DNA of 50,331 bases, taken from positions 1-50,331 of the forward strand of contig WRLP01000021.1 in NCBI GenBank assembly GCA_009777535.1, read 5' to 3'. Positions within the stretch are counted from its first letter, which is position 1. Every line of letters starts with the position of its first letter. The DNA comes from Treponema sp. (GTDB lineage Bacteria > Spirochaetota > Spirochaetia > Treponematales > Breznakiellaceae). Position numbers and translations under genes: made by a program. This document shows positions 1 to 8,222 of this stretch, piece by piece. The notes under the pieces are model-generated. The model saw only the letters and a program-made list of their open reading frames with translations, was not told the origin of the DNA and made no database searches.

Positions 1-398
<398 letters not shown>

Positions 399-403
399 AT
401 TAT

Positions 404-532
404 TGTTCCGGGAATATATGCTGAAAGAATTTACTTGGGGTCCTGTCAGCTGAGCAAAACCCCGCGCAAGCGGGGGGTTTTTGCTCAACTGACACCCCTC
501 AAGTAGTTTTTTGAGCATATATTCCCGGAACA
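404..532 (+). repeat. long perfect-armed hairpin in the 23S-5S spacer
   Basis: The spacer folds almost end to end. A 19-bp perfect inverted repeat (arms 404-422 and 514-532) encloses further pairing (CTTGGGGT with ACCCCTCAAG, TGTCAG with CTGACA, and TGAGCAAAA with TTTTTGCTCA) closed by a GC-rich tip near 460-475. There is no T-run after the outer arm, so it is not a standard terminator. I infer an RNase III-type processing stem or a palindromic insertion. Confidence 0.8.
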
Positions 533-560
533 GCCAGTAAAGGTTTTATTTGAATTAATT

Positions 561-677
561 GCTTGGTGATTATGGCAGAGGTGAAATACCCGTTCCCATT
601 TCGAACACGGAAGTCAAGCCCTCTAGCGCCGATGATACTGCGTCTCTAAGTCGCGGGAAAGTAGGTCATTGCCAGGC
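561..677 (+). rRNA. rrf: 5S ribosomal RNA
   Basis: The 117-nt stretch has the 5S core CCCGTTCCCATTTCGAACACGG near 590-609 and a closing helix in which GCTTGGT (561-567) pairs with GCCAGGC (671-677), including G-U pairs. A T-rich tract (678-688) follows directly and probably helps end transcription together with the terminal helix. Confidence 0.95.
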
Positions 678-717
678 TTTTTTATTTTATAATGTTTGCC
701 CATTGTGCCGTATAATT

Positions 718-861
718 CGGGAAAGTAGGCGCCCAGGAATGCACCGCAAAGCGGTGTAGGCGAATAAAGCAGCACGGCGTGGCGTAGAAAACGTTAACTG
801 GATGAGTACATGCGCTCGGGCTTTAGCCCGGGCAGCGCGCCTTGCCAGGCTTTTTTATTTT
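718..861 (+). repeat. partial duplication of the 5S rRNA tail with an internal insert
   Basis: Two pieces of the 5S 3' end recur downstream of the real gene. CGGGAAAGTAGG at 654-665 recurs at 718-729, and TTGCCAGGCTTTTTTATTTT at 669-688 recurs at 842-861. Between the second pair lie 112 nt instead of 3 nt. That insert contains two small hairpins, CACCGC/GCGGTG (742-756) and CGGGCT/AGCCCG (about 816-832). This looks like a duplicated 5S tail interrupted by a small palindromic element. Confidence 0.7.
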
Positions 862-917
862 TTGATTGTTGTTGTGTTACACCCCAACAACACAAGCACC
901 GCGTGTCTTTTTACTTT

Positions 918-1868
918 TTAACTTTTTACAACTCCCGGCCTTAATAAACCGGCGTTCAAGCTGCCGCAGCGGACGCCTTCGGTAATGGCTTCGCTGAAGG
1001 TGGCGCCGTCGCCAAGGGCGGAGGCAAGCCCCGCGGTAAATGCATCTCCGCAGCCGGTTGTGTTTACCGGTTTTACTGCCATAAAATCCACTTCAAAAAA
1101 AGTTTCTTCGTCGGCAGCCCAGATTTTTTTGCTGCCTCTGGTAAGAATAGTGCGGCAGCCAAATTTCTGGTAAATGTCCAGCATTGTGGTTTTAATTCGC
1201 TCTTTTGTTTCAGTCTCATCACCTGTCAGCTCATTGTTCCTTACCAGTTCAGGCGCAAAAGTGGAAGCGAACTCATACAGATTTGGTTTAATAATATCAG
1301 GTTTATATTGAAGGCTGTCGATTAAATCTTTTCCCTTTACATCAAGGATAACCTTTATGCCATTCTTTTTTGCTTTTTGTACCATTAGCGGAACAACCGT
1401 ATCCGAATAACCTGCCGCCTTTGTGCCGGAAATGATCAGGTATTCAAAAGCCGGCTGGTCGTTTGAAGCTGAACACCCATTTAAAACAAGCGATTCAAAT
1501 TTCTCCATCAGCCTTTGCTCCGTGCCGGCTTCGACAGGCTCGGACTCTTCGACCAGTTCGGTAATGGTTAAATCTTTTTCATTAATTAGTGTATAACAGA
1601 AACGGATCTGGCTGTTACTCTGCACCCACTCAACAGCAAGCGAATCTTCTTCGCAGAGGGAAAGAAACAAGGGCTGCATCACACCGCCGAGCTGGGTAAG
1701 ATGGATTACATTCTTACCCAGTTGTGATAAAACACGGCTTACATTTATTCCCTTGCCGGAAGCGTCCAGGCGGTGAAACTCCGTCCGGTTAACTCCGTCC
1801 GGCGCTATCGACGAAAAGCGCAGGGTTTTTTGAAGAGTCGGATTAAGACAGACTGATAAAAAACTCAC
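918..1868 (-). CDS. PfkB-family sugar (phosphate) kinase, 1-phosphofructokinase/tagatose-6-phosphate kinase-like
   Basis: A 316-aa cytosolic ribokinase-fold kinase that transfers phosphate from ATP to a sugar or sugar phosphate. The N-terminal PfkB signature region is ASGKGINVSRVL (about 36-47). The C-terminal signature is NTTGCGDAF (269-277), with D275 as the expected catalytic base and GCGD instead of the usual GAGD. The start CLNPTLQKTL resembles 1-phosphofructokinase and LacC-type enzymes, which favours a hexose-phosphate substrate, but the exact sugar cannot be read from sequence. Translation starts at GTG whose GTGA overlaps the glyS stop by 4 nt, so the two are translationally coupled although unrelated in function. 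Confidence 0.88.
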   Translation of the reverse strand: MSFLSVCLNPTLQKTLRFSSIAPDGVNRTEFHRLDASGKGINVSRVLSQLGKNVIHLTQLGGVMQPLFLSLCEEDSLAVEWVQSNSQIRFCYTLINEKDLTITELVEESEPVEAGTEQRLMEKFESLVLNGCSASNDQPAFEYLIISGTKAAGYSDTVVPLMVQKAKKNGIKVILDVKGKDLIDSLQYKPDIIKPNLYEFASTFAPELVRNNELTGDETETKERIKTTMLDIYQKFGCRTILTRGSKKIWAADEETFFEVDFMAVKPVNTTGCGDAFTAGLASALGDGATFSEAITEGVRCGSLNAGLLRPGVVKS

Positions 1869-3238
1869 TTCACTCTTTTGTAAGATTTAATCTCCTGACG
1901 CAGCCGCTGTGCAAGTTCCGCTCTTGGCACCCGCACCTGTTCCATGGAATCCCTGTAGCGCAGGGTAACAGTGCCGTCTTCCTTGGACTGGTAATCAACG
2001 GTGATACAGAAGGGAGTTCCCGCCTCGTCCTGTCTGCGGTAACGCCGTCCAATGGCTCCCCCCAGATCAAAATCGACAGCGTATTCTTCTTTCAGTTCCT
2101 GGCGAATTTCCTGGGCTAATTCTGCGAGCCCGTCTTTTTTCATAAGAGGCAGGACTGCGGCAGTAATCGGCGCAAGACTTGGATGGAAGCGCAGAACAGT
2201 CCGCCAATCATCTTCGTTGCCTTTATCGGCGACTTTTTCTTCGTCGTAGGCATCGCTGAGGATCATCAGAACATTCCGAGTAAGACCCGCCGAAGTTTCA
2301 ATGATGTATGGAATGTACCGCTCGTTGTTATTATCCTGATCAATGTACTGCAAGTCCTTGCCGGAGTACTCAGTGTGGCGGTTCAGATCGTAATCGGTGC
2401 GATTGTGGATACCTTCAAGCTCCCTCCAGCCCATGGGAAAGAGATACTGAATATCGTAAGCGTCTTTTGCATAATGGGCAAGTTCATCGGGACCGTGCTG
2501 ATGCCAGCGCAGATGATCCATTCTGACTCCCATGCGTTCATAATATGCCCAGCGCCGTTTTTTCCATTCAGTGAACCATTCTTCATCCGTGCCCGGCTTT
2601 ACAAAATACTGCATCTCCATCTGCTCAAATTCGCATGTACGGAAAATAAAGTTCTTGGTAACAATCTCGTTGCGGAAGGCCTTGCCAACCTGGGCAATGC
2701 CGAAAGGAATCTTCATTCTGTTGGATTGAATTATGTTTTTATAGTTGACGTAAATTCCCTGGGCGGTTTCAGGACGCAGATAGATCAGACTGGCACTGTC
2801 CTCTGCGGCGCCAATGTTTGTCTTGAACATGAGGTTGAACTTCCGGGTGTCGGTAAGCTCGCCTCCGCATTCGGGACATTTTTTTGCCGAAAGGTTTTCC
2901 TCCGGGATCATATCCGTGCGGAACCTTGTCTTGCACTTTTTGCAGTCCGCCAGAGGGTCGGTGAAATTTTCCACATGCCCCGAGGCTTCCCATGTTCGCG
3001 GATGCATCAATATTGATGCATCCAGGCCTACGATATCATCGTGGAGCTGGGTCATTTCCCTCCACCATGACTGGGCAATGCGGTTCTTCAGCTCAACGCC
3101 AAGGGGCCCGTAATCCCAGGCTCCATTCTGGCCGCCGTAAATTTCCGATGATTGAAATACGAAACCGCGCCGCTTTGCCAGCGACGTGATTTTTTCCATT
3201 GTTGCTTTTCCCTGATATTCGTTAAGTTGTTCTTGCAT
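1865..3238 (-). CDS. glyS: glycyl-tRNA synthetase, single-chain (alpha2 dimer) type
   Basis: Charges tRNA-Gly with glycine. This is the single-polypeptide class II enzyme (457 aa), not the alpha2-beta2 GlyQ/GlyS pair. N-terminal KRRGFVFQSSEIYGG precedes the class II core. Cys pairs C99/C102 and C121/C124 form a likely zinc site. Motif 2 lies around FRNEI (188-192) and TCEFEQMEM (201-209); motif 3 is ETSAGLTR (314-321). Two starts are possible. Met1 has no ribosome site, but a TATATT box lies 6 nt upstream. Met14 (ATG at 3199) has AGGGA about ten bases upstream. It overlaps the downstream kinase by 4 nt and is divergent from proA. Confidence 0.97.
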   Translation of the reverse strand: MQEQLNEYQGKATMEKITSLAKRRGFVFQSSEIYGGQNGAWDYGPLGVELKNRIAQSWWREMTQLHDDIVGLDASILMHPRTWEASGHVENFTDPLADCKKCKTRFRTDMIPEENLSAKKCPECGGELTDTRKFNLMFKTNIGAAEDSASLIYLRPETAQGIYVNYKNIIQSNRMKIPFGIAQVGKAFRNEIVTKNFIFRTCEFEQMEMQYFVKPGTDEEWFTEWKKRRWAYYERMGVRMDHLRWHQHGPDELAHYAKDAYDIQYLFPMGWRELEGIHNRTDYDLNRHTEYSGKDLQYIDQDNNNERYIPYIIETSAGLTRNVLMILSDAYDEEKVADKGNEDDWRTVLRFHPSLAPITAAVLPLMKKDGLAELAQEIRQELKEEYAVDFDLGGAIGRRYRRQDEAGTPFCITVDYQSKEDGTVTLRYRDSMEQVRVPRAELAQRLRQEIKSYKRVK

Positions 3239-3297
3239 ACATTAAATATACAAAATAATTGAAAAGGTGAACAGTGGTCATACTTAAATCTATGAAG

Positions 3298-3303
3298 TAT
3301 TAT
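3298..3303 (+). promoter_or_regulatory. putative -10 box of proA, suggesting a leaderless mRNA
   Basis: TATTAT at 3298-3303, with TGGTCA (3275-3280) 17 nt upstream, ends only 5 nt before the proA ATG. No Shine-Dalgarno sequence is present. This is a position-based prediction. Confidence 0.4.
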
Positions 3304-3308
3304 AAGAC

Positions 3309-4574
3309 ATGAATGTTTTAACGGATACAGTATTTCCTTCTCTAAGGTGTGCGCAGGAAAAGCTGGCGCTGGAAAAGCGTGCTGCTAAGGATAAAGCGCT
3401 TGCCTCGGCGGCGGCAGCTATCAACCGGGACAGGGCGGCTATTCTCGCAGCCAATGCGATTGATGTGCAGAAAGCCCGCTCTGATGGAGTAAAGGAAAGT
3501 TTGGTTGATCGTTTGCTTCTGAACGATAAACGAATAGACGGTATAATTGAAGGGATCGAAACGGTAATCCGCCGGGAAGATCCAGTCGGCAGGGTTCTTG
3601 CGGGCTGGACGCACCCCAACGGTCTTTTGATCGAGCGGGTAACCGTGCCGCTTGGAGTTGCAGCGATTATCTATGAATCGCGGCCCAATGTTACAGCCGA
3701 CTGCGCAGCCCTTGCGTATAAGGCGGGCTGTTCCATTTTATTAAGGGGATCATCCTCGGCGCTGGAGTCGAACAGGACGCTGGTGCGCTCCATCAAGGCC
3801 GGTCTTATAAAAGGGGGCGGAATTGCTGATGCAGTTGCACTGGCGGAATCCGGCAGCAGGGACGAGGTTGATTTGATACTGAAAGCACGCGGCTGGATCG
3901 ATGTGGTATTGCCAAGAGGACGCAAAGAACTGATACGCCGTGTGGTCGAAAATGCCGGCATTCCAGTTATAGAGACCGGCGAGGGCAACTGCCACATTTA
4001 TGTTGAGGCCAGCGCCGACATAGAGCAAGCGGTGGAAATAATTGCCAACGCAAAGCTGCAAAGACCGGGAGTGTGCAATGCAGTGGAAACAGTGCTGCTT
4101 CATCGTGACACGCTTGCAGCGCTGATGCCAAAGGTTGCGCAAAAACTCGCAGGCAAGGCGGAGCTTCGCTGCGATGCCGAGACAAAGGCGGCTATTGGAG
4201 TCCACCCCGCCGGGCTGGCTCTTAAAGACGCTGTCGAAGAAGACTGGGAAACTGAATTCCTGGATAACATTCTTGCTGTTAAAGCAGTTGCCTCCTGTGA
4301 TGACGCCATTGAGCACATCAATCGTTATGGAACAAAACATTCGGAGGCTATCCTTACCAACGATTTACAGTCGGCAGAAAAATTCCGCACAAGGGTAGAC
4401 GCTGCCTGCGTGTATGTCAATGCTTCGACTCGCTTTACCGACGGCGGTGAATTTGGTTTTGGAGCAGAGCTTGGAATCAGTACGCAAAAATTTCATGTCA
4501 GGGGGCCGATGGGGCTCGAAGCGCTTACAACGATAAAGTATCTTGTAACAGGCAGCGGACAAATTCGGGATTGA
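3309..4574 (+). CDS. proA: gamma-glutamyl phosphate reductase
   Basis: Second step of proline synthesis from glutamate: NADPH-dependent reduction of glutamyl-5-phosphate to glutamate-5-semialdehyde. At 421 aa it is close to the usual length (E. coli about 417). An aldehyde-dehydrogenase fold is evident. The catalytic cysteine is C256 in LQRPGVCNAVET, and the conserved GEGNCHIYV segment is near 224-232. proB follows after 3 nt, so the two form an operon in the order proA-proB. No proC is visible here. The ATG has no ribosome site; a -10-like box lies 5 nt upstream. Confidence 0.97.
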   Translation: MNVLTDTVFPSLRCAQEKLALEKRAAKDKALASAAAAINRDRAAILAANAIDVQKARSDGVKESLVDRLLLNDKRIDGIIEGIETVIRREDPVGRVLAGWTHPNGLLIERVTVPLGVAAIIYESRPNVTADCAALAYKAGCSILLRGSSSALESNRTLVRSIKAGLIKGGGIADAVALAESGSRDEVDLILKARGWIDVVLPRGRKELIRRVVENAGIPVIETGEGNCHIYVEASADIEQAVEIIANAKLQRPGVCNAVETVLLHRDTLAALMPKVAQKLAGKAELRCDAETKAAIGVHPAGLALKDAVEEDWETEFLDNILAVKAVASCDDAIEHINRYGTKHSEAILTNDLQSAEKFRTRVDAACVYVNASTRFTDGGEFGFGAELGISTQKFHVRGPMGLEALTTIKYLVTGSGQIRD

Positions 4575-4577
4575 TAA

Positions 4578-5366
4578 ATGATTGATCAACTTATAGCTGA
4601 TGCACGGAAAATAATAATTAAATTCGGTTCAAGTACACTGGCCGATAAAGACGGAAAAATCAATACAGCTTATCTTTCGGAATTTGCAGATCAGGCTGCG
4701 GCGCTGATTAAAAAAGGCAAGCAGATTGTTGTCGTGTCATCGGGTGCGCAGGTGGCGGGACTATCGACCATGGACAAGTGGGCGCGCAAGAAGGACCTGC
4801 ACTACAGGCAGGCGTTATGCGCAGTCGGACAAGTAGAGCTTATGGGGGCCTGGCGCCGTGTTTTTGCCCAATACGGCCTGCATATCGCGCAAATTCTGCT
4901 GACACGGGAGGATTTTGACGATCCCATAAGAACCCTGAACATGCGGAACACTCTTTTTACCCTTGTGGACGAGGGGATTATCCCGATCATCAACGAGAAC
5001 GATACTGTTTCTGTGGAAGAAATAAAAATCGGAGATAATGATAATCTTGCGGCTCAGTCGGCTATTTTATGGAGTGCAGATCTATTAATCCTTTTCAGCG
5101 ACATCGATGGATTATACGATAAAAACCCGAAAGAATTCCCGGACGCCGCTCTGCTTGAAGAAGTGCGGGATATCGAAGCTGTAAGAAAAAATATCAGTAT
5201 AGGCGATACAAACAGTTTTGGCACCGGCGGTATCGATACAAAACTACAGGCAGCCCGGCAGGCGCTATTATTCGGCATCCCGACAGTCCTGGCGCATGGC
5301 GGCAGGCCGCGCTCTTTGGAAGCTCTTGCCGCCGGCATGCAAAAGGGTACAGTCTTTTTAGACTGA
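4578..5366 (+). CDS. proB: glutamate 5-kinase, without PUA domain
   Basis: First step of proline synthesis: ATP-dependent phosphorylation of glutamate. The amino-acid kinase fold is complete in 262 aa: IKFGSSTL near the start, VSSGA (about 54-58), NENDTVS followed by IGDNDNLAAQ (about 139-158), FSDIDGLY, and the C-terminal GTGGIDTKLQAA. E. coli ProB is about 367 aa; the missing ~100 C-terminal residues are the PUA domain, which modulates feedback control. The protein ends cleanly after the kinase domain, so this is an intrinsically short form, not a frameshift. Translation is probably coupled to proA. Confidence 0.96.
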   Translation: MIDQLIADARKIIIKFGSSTLADKDGKINTAYLSEFADQAAALIKKGKQIVVVSSGAQVAGLSTMDKWARKKDLHYRQALCAVGQVELMGAWRRVFAQYGLHIAQILLTREDFDDPIRTLNMRNTLFTLVDEGIIPIINENDTVSVEEIKIGDNDNLAAQSAILWSADLLILFSDIDGLYDKNPKEFPDAALLEEVRDIEAVRKNISIGDTNSFGTGGIDTKLQAARQALLFGIPTVLAHGGRPRSLEALAAGMQKGTVFLD

Positions 5367-5371
5367 AAATA

Positions 5372-5602
5372 TCAATCTTTCTTTTCTGCTTCTTCTTTTT
5401 TTGCTTCGGCACGATCCTTCATGTCGGCGATGCCGATAAAAACCGCGATAAGGCCGATGAGTATGGCAATTACCGGAATTCCCCCGCGGAGAAATGCCAA
5501 TACATCATTTCCCCAGCCCAATCCGAACCCGATGGTTTCGGCCGGTAAAATCGCCAAAACCGCAGCTACGATTATTACTAATCCGATGAATAAGGCTTTC
5601 AT
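5372..5602 (-). CDS. small two-helix membrane protein, unknown function
   Basis: A 76-aa protein with two hydrophobic helices (about 3-20 and 42-60) separated by a short Gly-rich turn, and a charged C-terminal tail rich in Lys, Glu and Ala after DMKDRAEAKK. It is convergent with proB (5-nt gap) and lies 22 nt downstream of another small membrane-protein gene on the same strand, so the two are probably co-transcribed. The start is ATG with GGAGAGG upstream. I do not recognise the family. Confidence 0.7.
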   Translation of the reverse strand: MKALFIGLVIIVAAVLAILPAETIGFGLGWGNDVLAFLRGGIPVIAILIGLIAVFIGIADMKDRAEAKKEEAEKKD

Positions 5603-5624
5603 TTTTACCTCTCCTTTTATCCGG

Positions 5625-5924
5625 TCAACTTCTGCGCCGGTTGATTACCATTATATAAAACGCCGCGATAAAGAAAATCATTCGTATCGACGGCAGCAGG
5701 ATTGCAGCCCATGGAACAGAACCTAATAACATGAAGTCTGCATCAATAAAACCAAAAAGATCCAGAATTGAATAAATAATTTCTATATAGGAGACAATGG
5801 TCCCGATTACCATGAGCATCCACGCCATGTCCCGCATTTTTGCCCAGAGCATTATAGCCAAAAATGTAGCAGCCGCTCCAAGTATAAGCCGGCTGGAAAT
5901 AAATACTATCTGCCCTGTATCCAT
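5625..5924 (-). CDS. small membrane protein, unknown function
   Basis: A 99-aa protein with about three transmembrane helices: roughly residues 5-26, 32-56 and 69-93. It ends in the basic tail INRRRS, suggesting a cytoplasmic C-terminus by the positive-inside rule. It lies upstream of the 76-aa membrane protein on the same strand. No family is recognised, and there are no motifs beyond hydrophobicity. The next gene upstream is divergent and belongs to the AT-rich island. Confidence 0.65.
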   Translation of the reverse strand: MDTGQIVFISSRLILGAAATFLAIMLWAKMRDMAWMLMVIGTIVSYIEIIYSILDLFGFIDADFMLLGSVPWAAILLPSIRMIFFIAAFYIMVINRRRS

Positions 5925-6287
5925 AAGTTAATTATCTACCATTAGAAAAAAAAATTCAATCCTTGGTACGGTTGGGAACAGCAGTCTCCAGCAAAAAAGA
6001 GGCTTAATTTACTTCAAAATTCATCACGCAAATAAGCTAAGCCGCCAAGATAGACGCTAATGTGTCAAAATACGCTCTAAGTATGACGTTTTCCTAGTTT
6101 ATCTGATTAATTAATTAAGGCTTTTATTCTTAATTTAATCGGAATTGAAAATACAGGAGATGAAGAATTATTGTTCTTTTGTTTTTTGCTGTACATGATA
6201 CCTTAAAACAAGATCTTACCGAAATGGTTGTCTTTACCTTATAAAAAGTATAAAATGTGTTTACATGATAAAAAGGGAGTGGATAAA
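5925..6287. other. AT-rich intergenic region at the edge of the cyclase island
   Basis: About 360 nt without a convincing gene. It becomes strongly AT-rich from about 5940, in contrast to the proline genes. A short frame, ATG at 6160 with AGGAG just before it, gives only 12 codons and is not called. A clear promoter could not be fixed because many AT-rich hexamers are present. Confidence 0.5.
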
Positions 6288-7190
6288 TTGAGTTTACCTA
6301 AAATTTATGGAGTTTACCTGAATAATTTAAGTTGGTATCAGATAGGTAATCTATATAATGAATGTCTTAAGGAGGGTAGAGCAAAATACAAGATAGAAAG
6401 AATAAATGAAATGGTTGAAAAATTGGATAAATTACCAGAACATGAAATTATTCAACAATATTTGTTTGCAGGAAGAATTTCTGTAAACTGGTATAAATTA
6501 GCCGATAAGGCAGAAAATTCCATTTTGGTTATAAAACAGAGGCTTAATGCTATTTCCCATGATATATTAAAAAAAGGACATTATTTGCACCTTGGCGATG
6601 ATTTTGATTTTGTGCATGCAATTGAAAAACAAAATAAATTGTTTATTACTTTAGGTACTGGAAATTACCGTGATTCAATATCAATTCAAGAATATAAATT
6701 GGTGCAATCACCATCAGAATATTTTTGTACAATCATTATTAGAGAAAAAAATAATATTATTGAAATTCGTGCTAATGAAACACTTAGGCACCACTTATTA
6801 AAAACTGTGGTCGATAAGATTGGAGTAAAAACAGTACCTGGTTTTGGGAAAAAAATAATAACTGAAGAAGCTTTTTTAGCATTTTGGAATGCCATTCCAG
6901 GAGCAGAAATAAAAAGGTATAAAGGAAAAAATTTAGATCCCCAATCAATTACAGAATTACTTGAATTTACTGCAAGACAAGGTGTCGATTATGCCCAAAA
7001 TACAGATGAGTTTATTCGTATGCGGGAAAATTTACAGGATTTGAGCCTGACGTTCATTTTTAACTATAACGACAGTACTTTCCCATTTAGATTCAATTTG
7101 CTTACAGGAAGTCTGTATTTCCCATCAATCGTTTCTGAAGATGCAATAGATTACATCTTTGATATTTATTATAAAACTATAATGGAGTAA
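6288..7190 (+). CDS. unrecognised protein coupled to a nucleotidyl cyclase
   Basis: A protein of about 300 aa that I cannot assign. It is soluble-looking, rich in Lys, Ile and Asn, and lacks a signal peptide, a transmembrane stretch or an obvious TIR, nuclease or protease motif. The N-terminal half is helical and charged; the C-terminal 60 residues have alternating aromatic strands (TFIFNYND, FPFRFNL, SLYFP). The frame is open from a TTG at 6228, but TTG at 6288 is preferred because GGGAG (6275-6279) sits 8 nt upstream; ATG 6255 has no ribosome site. The next gene begins 2 nt after its stop and uses a GGAG inside its last codons, so the two are translationally coupled and may act together. 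Confidence 0.65.
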   Translation: MSLPKIYGVYLNNLSWYQIGNLYNECLKEGRAKYKIERINEMVEKLDKLPEHEIIQQYLFAGRISVNWYKLADKAENSILVIKQRLNAISHDILKKGHYLHLGDDFDFVHAIEKQNKLFITLGTGNYRDSISIQEYKLVQSPSEYFCTIIIREKNNIIEIRANETLRHHLLKTVVDKIGVKTVPGFGKKIITEEAFLAFWNAIPGAEIKRYKGKNLDPQSITELLEFTARQGVDYAQNTDEFIRMRENLQDLSLTFIFNYNDSTFPFRFNLLTGSLYFPSIVSEDAIDYIFDIYYKTIME

Positions 7191-7192
7191 AA

Positions 7193-8164
7193 ATGATAGA
7201 TATCCGTCAATTGTTTTTAGGTGGAGTTGAATTAGATTTACAAACAGCTTATAGAAAAATTGAAAAAAAATCAAATATGAAAATTTCTATTTCAGACGTC
7301 AAAACTGAGCTAGATAAATATGTTTCGGATGGTGTCTTATTGTTAAGATACTCTATAAGAGATCCTTATGAGCTCACGGAACTGGAAACTTTCGACAACC
7401 TTTTGGTTTTAAATAATTATAAACAAAGTAAGAACCATCTTCGAAACGATACAACAGGTAAACAATTTGCCTTTGATGAATGTGTTTTAGTTGAATACTA
7501 CAGACTAGCAAAATCAGAATTTATTTTTCCAGGATTAAACCCTATTATAAGCTCGTTAAAAATTCCATGCTCTATTTTTGGCTGTGATGCAATATCATTT
7601 TCTAAAAAAGACACAGATGATCAAGTTAAAATATATAAGAATTTAATTTCCATACTCGGTGAATGCTTAAGCGAATTGGGAGTTAACCCTAATAATACTA
7701 TTTGTATTCCAAGTGGTGATGGTTATTATATAATATTTTATGAGATAAACGATCCTTTAGTTGTAATTAAATTTTCCCATGCCGTTCAATCAAAAATTAC
7801 TGATAGAGCGTTAGCACTTCCCTTGCGAATTGGTATAGAAACCGGTACTGTGTTTAAGATTATACATAGGAATAATCAATTCAATGCAATTGGACATAGT
7901 TTAAATTCATGTTCGCGTATTATGGGTTTTGGTAAAGAAAAACATATCCTGGTATCGAAAACTTTTTATGAGGCATTTGTAAATCATTCAGAGATGAAAA
8001 ATAATTTTCGTGACTTTGGTGAATATGAGGACAAACATGGTTATAAAATTCATATTTATAATTATTCTAGAGATTCTGTTGGTAATAATGATCCAATCTG
8101 CGGAAGCAGAAACTGCGCCTCAGGGTATTTACTGAATAGCCAGATATATCAGAATGAACGTTAA
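7193..8164 (+). CDS. class III nucleotidyl cyclase-like protein with divergent base-recognition residues
   Basis: A 323-aa protein. Residues about 125-290 match a class III (adenylate/guanylate) cyclase domain. The metal-binding aspartates are D132 in FGCDAISFS and D176 in SGDGYYIIF. LRIGIETGTV is at 211-220, and the transition-state Asn/Arg pair is N238 and R242 in GHSLNSCSRI. The residues that normally choose the base are changed: the Lys of a KxxGD motif is replaced by I172, and the Asp seven residues before N238 by N231. It should therefore be catalytic but not a standard adenylate or guanylate cyclase. The first ~110 residues look like a small helical, possibly winged-helix, domain (SDVKTELDKYVSDGVLL). 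GGAG overlaps the stop of the upstream gene. AT-rich composition suggests horizontal transfer. Substrate and effector are unknown. Confidence 0.8.
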   Translation: MIDIRQLFLGGVELDLQTAYRKIEKKSNMKISISDVKTELDKYVSDGVLLLRYSIRDPYELTELETFDNLLVLNNYKQSKNHLRNDTTGKQFAFDECVLVEYYRLAKSEFIFPGLNPIISSLKIPCSIFGCDAISFSKKDTDDQVKIYKNLISILGECLSELGVNPNNTICIPSGDGYYIIFYEINDPLVVIKFSHAVQSKITDRALALPLRIGIETGTVFKIIHRNNQFNAIGHSLNSCSRIMGFGKEKHILVSKTFYEAFVNHSEMKNNFRDFGEYEDKHGYKIHIYNYSRDSVGNNDPICGSRNCASGYLLNSQIYQNER

Positions 8165-8222
8165 AAATAAAAGATCTTACAGTTCCTTAACGGCTTTTTT
8201 AATTAAATCTAATAGAGGTTTT

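Noticed and set aside
404-532. Spacer hairpin as a transcription terminator
   Set aside because: No T-run follows, and the 5S gene downstream must be transcribed.
867-894. Hairpin TGTTGTTGTGTT/AACAACACA as a terminator of the PfkB gene
   Set aside because: The stem is AT-rich and no clear T-run follows on the minus strand.
2183-3016. 277-codon open frame on the plus strand inside glyS
   Set aside because: It is an antisense shadow of the highly conserved glyS frame and has no recognisable domain or ribosome site.
6160-6198. 12-codon frame with AGGAG just before ATG
   Set aside because: Too short, no conservation evidence, and the AGGAG is too close to the ATG. Could be a leader peptide but cannot be supported.
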